DNA of 64,000 nt, taken from assembly GCF_037190085.1 (NCBI RefSeq), contig NZ_JBBCJO010000001.1:310001-374000 (forward strand). The letters run 5' to 3'. Positions 1 to 8,645 of this stretch are shown here, piece after piece (within the stretch, counting starts at the first letter, position 1; each line of letters opens with the position of its first letter). The notes beneath the pieces are model-generated. The model was not told the origin of the DNA. It did not search any database and saw only the letters and a list, made by a program, of their open reading frames with translations. Both the position numbers and the translations under genes were made by a program. The DNA is from Gemmatimonas aurantiaca (lineage in GTDB: Bacteria; Gemmatimonadota; Gemmatimonadetes; Gemmatimonadales; Gemmatimonadaceae).

Positions 1-1421
1 TCGAGCAATTGCTGGATGCGGGCGTAACTCAGACCATCGATGTCGAGCGCGTCCTTGCTCGCGAAGTGCACCAGCCCTTCGAGCTGCCGCCCCGGACACG
101 ACACGTTGGGGCAGTAGATCGCCACATCGTCGCCATACCGCACCACGGCCGTTCCGCATCGGGGGCAATGGGTGGGCATGCTCCAGGGCTGCTGCGAACC
201 ATCGCGCTTCTCCGGCACGGGTCCCAGCACGTACGGAATCACATCACCCGCCCGCACGACCTGTACGATGTCGCCGTCGCGCAGATCCTTGGCGGCGATC
301 TGATCGGCGTTGTGCAGCGACGCGAACGTCACCGTGGCCCCGCCCACCTCCACGGGTTCGAGCACGGCAAAGGGCGTGAGCACACCCGTGCGCCCGACAT
401 TCACGTCGATACGGCGCAACGTGGTGAGCGCCATGTCCGGCGCGAACTTGCGCGCCACGGCCCACCGTGGCGTGCGATCGCTGCGGATACCGAGTTCGTT
501 CTGCAGCGCCACGTCGTTCACCTTCACCACACCGCCGTCGATGGCAAAACCCAGCGTCGCCCGCGTTTCGTGTTCCACGGTGCGGGCCCACGTTTCCGCC
601 TCCTCGATCGTGCGGCACTGCTGGCGATGCGGCGCCACCGGGATGCCCCAGGCCGCGAGTTGCTCCAGCAATTCCCACTGCGTGCGCGCCGGTACGCTCC
701 CGTCGGGGAGGACCGCCGCGTAGCCGAAAAAACGCAGGGGGCGGGAGGCCGTGATGGCCGGATCGAGCTGACGCATCGAGCCCGCCGCCGCATTGCGCGG
801 ATTCACATACACGGGCTCGCCAGCCGCCACGCGCGCCTCGTTCATCTGCTCGAAGCCGGCAAAGGGCAGGTACACCTCGCCGCGCACCTCCATGAGCGGG
901 GGGTGCCCCGAACCCAGCAACCGGAGGGGGACGCCGCGGATCGTGCGCACATTGGCGGTCACCTCCTCGCCATCGGTGCCGTCGCCCCGCGTCGCGGCCG
1001 TGACGAGGACCCCGTCCCGGTACGTGAGGGCAATCGCCGCGCCGTCGATCTTGAGTTCCACCGTGTAACCGCCGGTGTGCACCGCATCACCAATCACACG
1101 TTTGACGGACTGTTCGAAGGCTTCCAGCTCGCTCTGGTCGAACGCATTGTCCAGGGACAACATCCGCACGAGATGATGGTGCGTGCGGAAGACCGACTGC
1201 ACGGGGGCGCCGATCCGTCGGGTGGGTGAATCTTCCGTGTACAGCGTGGGGTACTGCGCTTCGATCCCCTGCAGTTCGCGGAACAGCCGGTCGTATTCCT
1301 GATCGGACAGCGTGGGGCGATCGAGGACGTAGTATTCGTACTGGGCGTTGCCGAGCCGGTCGCGCAGTTCGCGAGCGCGCTCGGCCGTCTGGTGTGGTGG
1401 AGATCCCGATGGCGCGGTCAT
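1..1421 (-). CDS. ligA: NAD-dependent DNA ligase LigA, C-terminus cut by window edge
   Basis: Seals nicks in duplex DNA using NAD+ during replication and repair. About 473 codons are visible from the ATG at 1421 to the window edge. The N-terminal Ia domain is followed by the adenylation motif KIDG at residues 124-127 (Lys124 is the AMP acceptor), the OB-fold, and the four-Cys zinc finger at roughly 420-445 (CPRC then CPNVSCPG). The missing part should hold the rest of the helix-hairpin-helix domain and the BRCT domain, about 200 residues. It is divergent from the ytxH-like gene. The family assignment is secure; completeness cannot be judged. Confidence 0.95.
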   Translation of the reverse strand, partial: MTAPSGSPPHQTAERARELRDRLGNAQYEYYVLDRPTLSDQEYDRLFRELQGIEAQYPTLYTEDSPTRRIGAPVQSVFRTHHHLVRMLSLDNAFDQSELEAFEQSVKRVIGDAVHTGGYTVELKIDGAAIALTYRDGVLVTAATRGDGTDGEEVTANVRTIRGVPLRLLGSGHPPLMEVRGEVYLPFAGFEQMNEARVAAGEPVYVNPRNAAAGSMRQLDPAITASRPLRFFGYAAVLPDGSVPARTQWELLEQLAAWGIPVAPHRQQCRTIEEAETWARTVEHETRATLGFAIDGGVVKVNDVALQNELGIRSDRTPRWAVARKFAPDMALTTLRRIDVNVGRTGVLTPFAVLEPVEVGGATVTFASLHNADQIAAKDLRDGDIVQVVRAGDVIPYVLGPVPEKRDGSQQPWSMPTHCPRCGTAVVRYGDDVAIYCPNVSCPGRQLEGLVHFASKDALDIDGLSYARIQQLL

Positions 1422-1450
1422 AGGGGGAATCTACCATTCCCGTTGGGGAA

Positions 1451-1485
1451 TCCCGTAGGGAGTCCCCTCGTGACTCCCTACGGGA
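1451..1485. repeat. 14-bp perfect inverted repeat between ligA and ytxH-like gene
   Basis: TCCCGTAGGGAGTC and its exact complement flank a 7-nt loop. It lies between two divergent genes, 30 nt from each start codon, so it is not placed to end either transcript. A dyad operator or a structured leader is possible; function unknown. Confidence 0.7.
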
Positions 1486-1516
1486 CTCCCATCATCGAAT
1501 CGAGGAGGAACACGAG

Positions 1517-1807
1517 ATGGCCGATATGAGACGTGAGAGCGCACGCCAGGAGGCACGCTCCTTCGGACTGGGATTGTTGATCGGTGCGGCCCTCGGTGCC
1601 GGCGCCGCCCTGCTGCTCGCGCCCGCCACCGGCGAGGCCACCAGACGTCAGCTCCGCCGCGGCGCCCGCAAGTTGTACGAGCGGGGTGAGGATACGCTGT
1701 CGGAGTTGGTGGAGGATACGGATCGCAATGCACGCCGGTTCGCACGTCGCGGTCTCAAGCGGGGCCGCAAGCTCGTGGCTGACGCGCGCGATACGGTGGG
1801 TTGGTAA
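1517..1807 (+). CDS. YtxH-domain small membrane-associated protein
   Basis: A 96-residue protein with one Gly/Ala-rich hydrophobic segment (about 15-37, FGLGLLIGAALGAGAALLLA) followed by the APATGEATRRQLRRGARKL stretch typical of YtxH proteins and a long basic helix rich in Arg and Lys. The family is usually general-stress related, anchored in the membrane with an extended helical tail; its biochemical role is unknown. A strong GAGGAGG ribosome site sits 9 nt before the ATG. It is a single gene. Confidence 0.8.
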   Translation: MADMRRESARQEARSFGLGLLIGAALGAGAALLLAPATGEATRRQLRRGARKLYERGEDTLSELVEDTDRNARRFARRGLKRGRKLVADARDTVGW

Positions 1808-1871
1808 GTCGATGCCGCGGCCCCGCTATCGGCACATCCCGGATTCGCTTTCGTCGGTGAACCGGTAGCGG

Positions 1872-2750
1872 TTGCCGTTGGCTGCCACATCGTCTGTGGT
1901 GTTGTCCGCTTTCCTGCGCGGTGTCCATGTGGTCACCCTGGCGCAGAATGTTCCGGGCCCCCTCGCGGCGCAGCGGCTCGCGCGGGGCGGCGCCAGCGTG
2001 CGCAAGATCGAACCACCCGCCGGTGATCCGCTGCTGACGCTGGCGCCCGCGTGGCACGCCGAAATGCATGTGGGCGTTTCCATCGAACGCCTCGATCTCA
2101 AGCTGGATGCGGGACGGGCGGCGCTGCTCGCGCACCTGGCGCATGCGCAGGTGTTGCTCACGAGTCAACGTCCATCGGCACTCGTCCGCCTCGGGCTCGA
2201 TACGGAAACCCTGCATCGGGCCGTACCTGTCCTGCGGATCCTGCGCATCGTCGGCAGTCTCGAATATCCTGATGAACCGGGACACGATCTCACCTATCAG
2301 GCGGCCGCGGGGCTTCTGGGTGACGACATGCCGCGGGCACTGGTGGCCGATGTGATGGCCTCCGAACGGGTCTACGCCGGGGTCCTGGCTCTGCTGCGGA
2401 TGCCGGAGGGCACCGTGCTCGATGTCGGCATGGTGGAGAGCCTCGACGCCATGCAGGCATCGCTGCGCCATGGTCTCACCGTGCCGGGCGCCGCACTCGG
2501 TGGCGGGTGGGGGCAGTACGGATTGTACGATTGCCGGGAAGGACGGGTGGCCGTGGCCGCGCTCGAACCCCACTTCGCCGCGCGTCTGCGTGACACGTTC
2601 GGCAGCACGGAACGTCAGGTGCTCGCCGCCCGTTTTCTCGAACGCACCGCCGACGAATGGGCGCAGTGGGCCCGACAGCAGGATCTGCCCATCACGGCAG
2701 TGTCCTCTTCAGAATCGACAGTCTTCCCGACGCTCACCGCAGCGCCCTGA
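1872..2750 (+). CDS. CaiB/BaiF family CoA-transferase or acyl-CoA racemase, short form
   Basis: A 292-residue family III CoA-transferase-like protein. The N-terminal Rossmann-type start is recognisable (residues 14-40, VTLAQNVPGPLAAQRLARGG), followed by the GHDLTYQAAAG segment (about 134-144) and a conserved Asp in LVADVM. The His-Asp pair of GHDLTY matches the active-site region of alpha-methylacyl-CoA racemases better than classical transferases. It is about 100 residues shorter than usual. The start is a TTG; later GTG starts are possible. Its 3' end overlaps the convergent TPR gene by 17 nt. The substrate cannot be inferred. Confidence 0.75.
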   Translation: MPLAATSSVVLSAFLRGVHVVTLAQNVPGPLAAQRLARGGASVRKIEPPAGDPLLTLAPAWHAEMHVGVSIERLDLKLDAGRAALLAHLAHAQVLLTSQRPSALVRLGLDTETLHRAVPVLRILRIVGSLEYPDEPGHDLTYQAAAGLLGDDMPRALVADVMASERVYAGVLALLRMPEGTVLDVGMVESLDAMQASLRHGLTVPGAALGGGWGQYGLYDCREGRVAVAALEPHFAARLRDTFGSTERQVLAARFLERTADEWAQWARQQDLPITAVSSSESTVFPTLTAAP

Positions 2751-3582
2751 GCTCTTCTTCGGCGGCGCGTCGGTAGTGATCGTCGTTGGCGTCGAGCAGG
2801 GGCGCGGCGAGAGCGGCCTGATAGGCGGTTCGCGCATCCTCCCGGCGTCCCATGTCGCGATAGATGCGCGCCAGATCGAGTCGGTGAATGAGGCGCTCGG
2901 GCTCGATGGCCACGGCCTGCTCGAGGCACCGCACCGCCTCCGCCCAGCTGGCCGAACCCATGACCTTGCCCCCCATGAAGGCCTTCGCGAAGGCGCGGGC
3001 AATGCCGTTGAGACGCATGACCTCGGCATTCCACACGCCCACGATATGCAGGGCGCCGGCGTGTTTCGGATCGCGGGCGAGCGCATCGATGGCGTGGGTA
3101 CGTACCTCCACCGCGTATTTCACGCGGTCACGCGCGCTGGCCGCCATGGCCGTGCGGCCTACGGCCCGCGAGACGTGGAAGTGCACGTCGGCCTGTTCGG
3201 GGTGTTCGGCCATCGCGCGCCGCGCATACACTTCGGCCTTCGCATAACGCGCCGTCTGCACCTTCCGATCCGTCTCGAATTCGCCCAGATCGACCAGCTC
3301 CCGGGAAGCCCGCCAGAGTGCGTCGAAGGCCATCGAATCGCGCTGCAGCACCTGCTCGTACAGTGCCAGCGCCTGCGCGGGCTGTCGGGCCGCGCTGGCC
3401 CGATCGCCGCGCGCAATCAGTTCCGCCATCTCACTGGGAACGACCGTCGGGTGAACACCCACACTGGCACGCGGAGACGTCTGCGCCGCACCGAGAGTCG
3501 GTTGGGCACTCGCGATCAGCATCGCCGTCACGAGCAGGAACGCTGACCGTGCAGGCGGGATCGAACGGGTGTAGGTTGGCAT
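2734..3582 (-). CDS. Secreted/periplasmic TPR protein
   Basis: About 282 residues from the ATG at 3582. An upstream in-frame ATG at 3603 would overlap the divergent gene further, and the signal peptide (RSAFLLVTAMLIASAQPTLGAAQ) fits the shorter form. The mature part is all-helical with degenerate TPR units: 'LALYEQVLQRDSMAFDALWR', 'AEVYARRAMAEHPEQADVHF', 'LEQAVAIEPERLIHRLDLAR'. The unit pattern resembles the TPR arrays of eukaryotic RMD1-like proteins, which are widespread in Bacteroidota and Gemmatimonadota. Probably a periplasmic scaffold; no enzymatic motif is visible. Confidence 0.75.
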   Translation of the reverse strand: MPTYTRSIPPARSAFLLVTAMLIASAQPTLGAAQTSPRASVGVHPTVVPSEMAELIARGDRASAARQPAQALALYEQVLQRDSMAFDALWRASRELVDLGEFETDRKVQTARYAKAEVYARRAMAEHPEQADVHFHVSRAVGRTAMAASARDRVKYAVEVRTHAIDALARDPKHAGALHIVGVWNAEVMRLNGIARAFAKAFMGGKVMGSASWAEAVRCLEQAVAIEPERLIHRLDLARIYRDMGRREDARTAYQAALAAPLLDANDDHYRRAAEEELRALR

Positions 3583-3587
3583 GACGT

Positions 3588-4922
3588 ATGGAAGCTCGCG
3601 CACTCGTTGAACGGAAGCGTGATGGCGGACGGATCTCGCCGTCCGAATGGCGTGCCCTCATGAGGGCGTACGCCGCGGGAGACGTGCCCGACTATCAGAT
3701 GGCCGCGCTTGCCATGGCGATCTTTTTCGTCGGACTCGATCGTGACGAGGTCGTCGCTCTGACGGACGCGATGCTCACCAGCGGCGCAACACTCGACCTC
3801 GATCACCTGCGGGTGGGCCGGGTCGACAAGCACTCCACGGGCGGAGTGGGCGACAAGGTGTCACTCGTGCTCGCCCCCCTCGTGGCCGCGTGTGGGGTGG
3901 CCGTGCCCATGATGTCCGGACGTGGGCTCGGTCACACGGGCGGTACCCTCGACAAGCTCGAATCGATCCCTGGATTCCGCACCGATCTGCCGCTGGCGGT
4001 GGCCACCGCCCAGATTGAGCGGATCGGCTGCGCGCTCATCGGGCAGACGCGTGAGATCGCGCCGGCGGATCGCAAGCTCTACTCTCTGCGCGACGCCACG
4101 GCCACGGTGGAGAGCATCCCGCTCATCGCGGCCAGCATCATGTCGAAGAAGCTGGCCGAAGGGCTCACGGGCCTGGTGCTCGATGTGAAATGCGGGTCGG
4201 GAGCGTTTCTGCCCGAGATGGACCGCGGCCTCACGCTCGCGCGCACCATGATCGAACTGGGGGTCGATCACGGATGTCCCGTGGTGGCGCTGCTGACGGC
4301 CATGGACCGCCCCCTGGGACGGGCCTGCGGGAACGCGCTCGAAGTGGAAGAGTCCATCATGGCGCTGCGCGGCGAAGGGCCGGCCGACCTCATGGCGGTC
4401 ACCTATGCCCTGGGAGCGGAAATGCTGCTGCTGGGGGGCGCCGCCCGCACGCGCGACGACGCCCGGCGGCGCATGGAGGTGGCCATCTCCAGCGGCGCGG
4501 CGCTGGAGCGATTCCGGCAGATCATCCAGGCGCAGGGGGGCAACCCGGCGGTGGTGGACGAGCCGTCACTGCTGCCGCAGGCGGCGGAGTGCGAGTTCTA
4601 CCTCGCTCCGCGGGACGGCGTCGTCGCGCAGGTCGAACCCAGAGCCATCGGGCGGGGCATCACCGCGCTGGGAGGGGGACGCACCCGCGTGGAGGATGTC
4701 ATCGACCCCTCGGTGGGGTTCGTGATCACCGCGCGTCCGGGTGATGTGGTGCGCGCCGGTGAGCCGCTGGCCACGATTCTCGCCCGCGATGCCGCCGGTG
4801 TGGCCAGCGGTCGCGATACCCTGGCTCGGGCCATCGTCGTGGCCGATGATGCCGATCCCCCCTTGCCCCTCATTGCCTGGCGGGTGACGGAGGTGGGGGA
4901 GGAGCGCTGGGTGGACGAATGA
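3588..4922 (+). CDS. deoA/pdp: Pyrimidine-nucleoside / thymidine phosphorylase
   Basis: Phosphorolysis of thymidine or uridine to the base and (deoxy)ribose-1-phosphate, in cytosolic nucleoside salvage. The 444-residue length is standard. The phosphate-binding signature KHSTGGVGD is at 81-89, followed by MSGRGLGHTGGTLDKLESIPGF near 112-133, the glycosyltransferase alpha/beta domain, and the C-terminal PYNP lid domain (from about 345). The start is very close to the divergent TPR gene start (3582), so the two share a promoter region. Thymidine- versus broad-specificity cannot be decided from sequence alone. Confidence 0.93.
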   Translation: MEARALVERKRDGGRISPSEWRALMRAYAAGDVPDYQMAALAMAIFFVGLDRDEVVALTDAMLTSGATLDLDHLRVGRVDKHSTGGVGDKVSLVLAPLVAACGVAVPMMSGRGLGHTGGTLDKLESIPGFRTDLPLAVATAQIERIGCALIGQTREIAPADRKLYSLRDATATVESIPLIAASIMSKKLAEGLTGLVLDVKCGSGAFLPEMDRGLTLARTMIELGVDHGCPVVALLTAMDRPLGRACGNALEVEESIMALRGEGPADLMAVTYALGAEMLLLGGAARTRDDARRRMEVAISSGAALERFRQIIQAQGGNPAVVDEPSLLPQAAECEFYLAPRDGVVAQVEPRAIGRGITALGGGRTRVEDVIDPSVGFVITARPGDVVRAGEPLATILARDAAGVASGRDTLARAIVVADDADPPLPLIAWRVTEVGEERWVDE

Positions 4923-4983
4923 CGGGGCAGGTTGGTATTTTGGAGGATATCCGGTTTTCACCTGAACCACGGTTCTGAACGCG

Positions 4984-5229
4984 ATGCTTGCTCCATCCAT
5001 CAGTCGTCTGTTGAGCTTTGCCGCGGCCGCTGCCGTGTTGCCGCTGCTCGGCATCTATGCGTTGCTGCTCTACATCGCCACGCCCAGTGCCACCGGTGGC
5101 ATGGAGCCGACCGTCACGATGGTCTGCTACATCGCGTTCACCATCATCTTCGGTGCGCTCATCACCGTGGCACTCAACTTCTCGCGTCAGCTTGGCCGCG
5201 AAGCCAAGGGTGAATTCCAGACGCCCTGA
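4984..5229 (+). CDS. Small two-helix membrane protein, function unknown
   Basis: 81 residues with two hydrophobic segments: about 8-32 (LLSFAAAAAVLPLLGIYALLLYI) and 44-66 (TMVCYIAFTIIFGALITVALNF). It ends in a short charged tail (RQLGREAKGEFQTP), so both ends are probably cytoplasmic. It stands alone, 61 nt after the phosphorylase, and is followed by a good intrinsic terminator, which supports it being transcribed. No family recognised. Confidence 0.55.
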   Translation: MLAPSISRLLSFAAAAAVLPLLGIYALLLYIATPSATGGMEPTVTMVCYIAFTIIFGALITVALNFSRQLGREAKGEFQTP

Positions 5230-5289
5230 ACGCGTCGGCATGGCTTTGGCACGACGTCTGAACGACTGCTGAAACCGTGAGGGTCCCCG

Positions 5290-5331
5290 ATCCCGGTCAC
5301 CGATATCTTCGGCGACCGGGATTCTTGTTTT
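5290..5331 (+). terminator. Intrinsic terminator
   Basis: ATCCCGGTC pairs perfectly with GACCGGGAT, with a further inner stem CCGA/TCGG, followed by TCTTGTTTT. It ends the transcript of the small membrane gene (and perhaps the phosphorylase). Confidence 0.8.
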
Positions 5332-5415
5332 GTGCCGGTTGACCCCGATCTTGGCTGATCGGACGCGCCAACCATTTTCCTGTTCCGTCTCGCTCCGTCC
5401 CGCCCCCGAGGTCCA

Positions 5416-7536
5416 ATGCATGATGCGCACGCCTTTCTGGCGAACCTGACGCTCGTTCTCTGCGTCGCCGCATTCACCACCTACCTGTTCCAGCGTATCC
5501 GGCAACCGGTGGTGTTCGGCTATCTGATTGCGGGGATGATCGTCGGGCCGCACGTCGGCGTGCCGCTGTTTGCCGATCGCACCATGGTCACCACTCTCTC
5601 CGAGCTCGGCGTCATTCTGCTGATGTTCGGACTGGGGCTCGAGTTCAGTCTGCGCAAGCTGGTGCAGGTCGGCCCCACGGCCGGGTTGGTCGCACTGGTC
5701 GACACCAGCGTCATGTTGCTCTTCGGATTCTTCACCGGGCAATTGCTCGGCTGGAGCATGCTCGAGAGTGTGTTCTGCGGCGCGATCGTGGCCATCTCCT
5801 CCACGACGATCATCGTGAAGGCGTTTGCCGAACAGGGCGTGCGGGGTCGCTTCACGGAGCTCGTCTTCGGCATCCTGATCAGTGAAGACCTCATCGCGAT
5901 CCTGTTGATCGCCATTCTCACGACGGTGGCCACCGGCGGTGGGGTTTCGGCAGGCGCCGTGGGGCTCACGGCCGGGAAGCTGGTGCTGTTCCTGGCCGCA
6001 TTCGTGGGGTTGGGGCTGCTGCTCGTCCCCCGTCTGGTGCGTGGCGTGGTGCGTCTCGATCGTGCCGAAACCACGCTGGTCGTGGCGCTCGGGATCTGCT
6101 TCGGTGGCGCGCTGCTCGCGCTGTCCGCGGGCTATTCCGTCGCACTGGGCGCATTCATCGCCGGATCTCTCGTGGCCGAGTCGGGCGAAGCCCGTCGGGT
6201 GGAGCATCTCGTTTCCGGCGTGCGCGACATGTTCGGCGCGATCTTCTTCGTGTCGGTGGGCATGATGATCGACCCGCGCCTCGTCATCGAACACTGGGGC
6301 GCGGTGGCCGTGCTGTCCGTGGTGGTGATCGCCGGCAAATTCATCGCGGTGTCCACCGGTGCGTTTCTCACCGGCAATGACGTGCGCACATCGGCGCAGG
6401 CCGGCATGAGTCTCACGCAGATCGGCGAGTTCGCCTTCATCATCGCCGCGCTGGGCATGTCCAGCGGCGTGGTGCGCGAGTTTCTCTATCCCGTCGCGGT
6501 GGCCGTATCGGCCATCACGACCCTCACCACGCCGCTGCTGATCCGCGCGTCGGGACCGTTCGCGTCGTTCATCGACCGGAACCTGCCGCGCTCGCTGCAG
6601 ACGTTCGTGGGGTTGTACGGCACCTGGATCGAACGTCTGCGCATGGCGTCGGTCGATGCGGGGATGGCGCCGCTGGTGCGTCGCAAGGTGTTCATGCTGG
6701 CGATCGACGCCTTGCTGCTGGCCGGCGTGGTGATCGGCGTCGCTTTTGCCAGAGACCCCATGGCCGCGTATCTGTCCCAAGCCATGGCGCTCTCGCCCGC
6801 GGTGAGCATCACGGTGTTGTATGCGGTCGCGGCACTGGTGGCGATTCCCTTCATCATCGGCATCGTGCGCGTTTCGGCGGCGTTTGCCTCACTGCTCGCG
6901 TATCGCGCGCTGCCGCTCTCGGCCGGCAATCGTCTCGACTATGCCCAGGCACCGCGGCAGGTGCTCATGGCCACCTTGCAGCTGGCCCTGGTGACGGTGA
7001 GCGGTTTGCTCGTCGTCGTGGTGACCGGCCCCTTCGTGCCGCTCGGGCGTGGTGCCATCGTGCTGGCCCTCATCGTGGGCTGGCTTGGCGTGGTGTTCTG
7101 GCGGAGCACGGCCAACCTGTATGGTCATACTAGGGCCGGCGCCGAGGTGCTGCTGGCGGCGCTGGCAAAGAACATGGCCGCGCCGGCCGCCACGGAGCAC
7201 GGCGAACCCGCTCCCGTGCCGGCGCGCGATCTGGCCGTGGTGCATCGCATGCTGCCCGGACTTGGCGATCCGGTGCCCATGCTGTTGACTGTCGACAGCC
7301 CCGCCGTGGGACGTTCGCTGGGTGAACTGCAACTGCGTTCACTCACCGGGGCGGTGGTTCTGGCCGTCACGCGCGGGGGCGAACGGGTGATGCTGCCCGT
7401 GGGCAGTGAACGCCTGCAGGTGGGTGATATCCTGGCCCTCGCCGGCACGAGCGATGCCATCGACGCCGCACGGGAGGTGTTGTTGGGCCACGCCGACGAG
7501 ACTGGTCACGCGGAAAGTTCAGGGCACGCGGCGTGA
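5416..7536 (+). CDS. CPA2 family cation:proton antiporter with C-terminal RCK/TrkA-C domain
   Basis: A 706-residue inner-membrane exchanger. Residues 1-380 form a Na+/H+-exchanger fold with about 12 membrane segments. FQRIRQPVVFGYLIAGMIVGP near 27-48 and ISEDLIAILLIAIL near 154-168 (the ED pair lies where ion-binding acidic residues sit in CPA2) are typical. An unusual middle section adds about four more helices (430-580). A TrkA-C type regulatory domain follows (about 615-690, ending QVGDILALAGTSDAIDAARE). The NAD-binding TrkA-N domain of KefB/KefC is absent, so gating by nucleotide or glutathione is not expected. It probably exports K+ or Na+ for proton. Single gene. Confidence 0.88.
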   Translation: MHDAHAFLANLTLVLCVAAFTTYLFQRIRQPVVFGYLIAGMIVGPHVGVPLFADRTMVTTLSELGVILLMFGLGLEFSLRKLVQVGPTAGLVALVDTSVMLLFGFFTGQLLGWSMLESVFCGAIVAISSTTIIVKAFAEQGVRGRFTELVFGILISEDLIAILLIAILTTVATGGGVSAGAVGLTAGKLVLFLAAFVGLGLLLVPRLVRGVVRLDRAETTLVVALGICFGGALLALSAGYSVALGAFIAGSLVAESGEARRVEHLVSGVRDMFGAIFFVSVGMMIDPRLVIEHWGAVAVLSVVVIAGKFIAVSTGAFLTGNDVRTSAQAGMSLTQIGEFAFIIAALGMSSGVVREFLYPVAVAVSAITTLTTPLLIRASGPFASFIDRNLPRSLQTFVGLYGTWIERLRMASVDAGMAPLVRRKVFMLAIDALLLAGVVIGVAFARDPMAAYLSQAMALSPAVSITVLYAVAALVAIPFIIGIVRVSAAFASLLAYRALPLSAGNRLDYAQAPRQVLMATLQLALVTVSGLLVVVVTGPFVPLGRGAIVLALIVGWLGVVFWRSTANLYGHTRAGAEVLLAALAKNMAAPAATEHGEPAPVPARDLAVVHRMLPGLGDPVPMLLTVDSPAVGRSLGELQLRSLTGAVVLAVTRGGERVMLPVGSERLQVGDILALAGTSDAIDAAREVLLGHADETGHAESSGHAA

Positions 7537-7569
7537 CCAGGTGCCAGCCATCCACCGGTCGTCTTTCGA

Positions 7570-8103
7570 CTATTGGCCGGCCGTCGCGCGCACCTGCCCA
7601 CCCACCTCGATGCCCGGCGGCGATTGTTGCGTCGTGATGCTGACATACGCATTGCCGCTTTCGAGCGCGGCGATGAGCGTGCTCCGTGCCTCGGCCACCG
7701 ACTTCTCATGCCGTTGCAGAAATGTCGGGGTGTAAGTCTGTGCGCGATCGAGGTTCACCTCGAAATGGTGAGAGCCCTGTTGCTGCCGGTACTGCGCGAT
7801 GGGGTCCCTGAGACACAACGCCACATCGTTCGACGGTCCCGGCGAGTCGGGGCGCTTCACCCAGATGCAGATCGACTGCGGATGATGCTGGAGGTCACTC
7901 CACGACACACGCACATCGAGCGTCTTGTCGACGAGGCTGATGAGCGCCTGGCCATTGGCCGGTGAATTGTTCGCGGGCACGCCCGATTGTGCGAGCAGTC
8001 GACTCGACCACATCTGACCATGCACGGTGGCAGGCGCCATCGAGGCCAGCAGAATCGCCACCAGAAATACCGTGGGACGGGAAACGCGTCGGGGAGCGGA
8101 CAT
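7570..8103 (-). CDS. Secreted CHRD-like beta-rich protein
   Basis: About 177 residues from the ATG at 8103 (a second in-frame ATG lies at 8118). A signal peptide (FLVAILLASMAPATVHG) precedes a beta-rich domain. The C-terminal GNAYVSITTQQSPPGIEVGGQVR closely resembles the end of CHRD domains (consensus G-x-aYvnvHt-x-nP-x-GEirGQ), though the usual His and GE are altered, so it is a divergent member. CHRD proteins are extracellular and of unclear function. It converges with the antiporter gene 33 nt away. Confidence 0.55.
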   Translation of the reverse strand: MSAPRRVSRPTVFLVAILLASMAPATVHGQMWSSRLLAQSGVPANNSPANGQALISLVDKTLDVRVSWSDLQHHPQSICIWVKRPDSPGPSNDVALCLRDPIAQYRQQQGSHHFEVNLDRAQTYTPTFLQRHEKSVAEARSTLIAALESGNAYVSITTQQSPPGIEVGGQVRATAGQ

Positions 8104-8253
8104 GGGAATCTCCGTCAATGACGATCAGCGAATGATCGGCCGGCCGGAGCCGGAACGGATCAACGGCACTGCTCCTTGAGAAGATTTCGCGCGCATCCTT
8201 CCCGCGCCAGAAGACATCCGTGCGGATGCGTGAAACATGTCACCAACAGTCCC

Positions 8254-8298
8254 TTGCGCTTCGCTTGGAGTTTCATAATATACAACCATATGGTTGTA
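8254..8298 (+). promoter_or_regulatory. arsR promoter with 18-bp palindromic operator over the start codon
   Basis: A -35-like TTGCGC (8254-8259) and a -10 TAATAT (8276-8281) are 16 bp apart. Immediately after is the perfect palindrome TACAACCATATGGTTGTA (8281-8298), whose centre is the ATG of the ArsR gene. The predicted transcription start is only a few nt before the ATG, so the mRNA may be leaderless. A repressor bound here would block both initiation and the -10 edge; autoregulation is the natural reading. Confidence 0.65.
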
Positions 8299-8643
8299 CG
8301 TTCTTCCCTCACCGATGCCGAACTGGACCGGCTCTTCCGTGCGCTCGCCGACGCCACCCGCCGCGATATCGTGGCTCGGCTGCTCGCCGATGAGCCGGCG
8401 TCCGTGTCGGCGTTGGCTTCGCGCTACGACATGTCCTTTGCCGCCGTGCAGAAACATGTCGCCGTACTCGAGGAGGCCGGTCTCGTGACCAAGCATCCCC
8501 AGGGACGTGAGCGTCTCGTGCGTGGCAATCCGGAGCGCATCGCACAGGCGCGGACGCTGTTGCTGCAGCTCGAACAACTCTGGATGTCGCGCTTCCGGCA
8601 GCTCGACGCCATCCTCGCCGAACCCCGCCCACCCAAGGAGTAG
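8290..8643 (+). CDS. ArsR-family winged-helix repressor (SRPBCC-operon type)
   Basis: 117 residues. The winged-helix core is clear: LFRALADATRRDIVARLLADEPASVSALASRYDMSFAAVQKHVAVLEEAGLVTKHPQGRERLVR, with the recognition helix at about 48-62. It has no metal-binding CxC motif, so it is not an arsenic or zinc sensor. It belongs to the ArsR group that controls adjacent SRPBCC genes. The ATG at 8290 is preferred over longer in-frame starts because it begins at the conserved N-terminus and lies downstream of a promoter. The next gene starts 2 nt after its stop, so the two form an operon. Confidence 0.88.
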   Translation: MVVRSSLTDAELDRLFRALADATRRDIVARLLADEPASVSALASRYDMSFAAVQKHVAVLEEAGLVTKHPQGRERLVRGNPERIAQARTLLLQLEQLWMSRFRQLDAILAEPRPPKE

Positions 8644-8645
8644 TC

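Noticed and set aside
9..1229. A 406-codon plus-strand open frame
   Set aside because: It is antisense to ligA, whose adenylation and zinc-finger motifs are clear on the minus strand; high GC content leaves long opposite frames open.
4870..6780. A 636-codon minus-strand open frame
   Set aside because: Composition is His/Glu/Arg/Gln-rich nonsense and it is antisense to the antiporter with its membrane segments.
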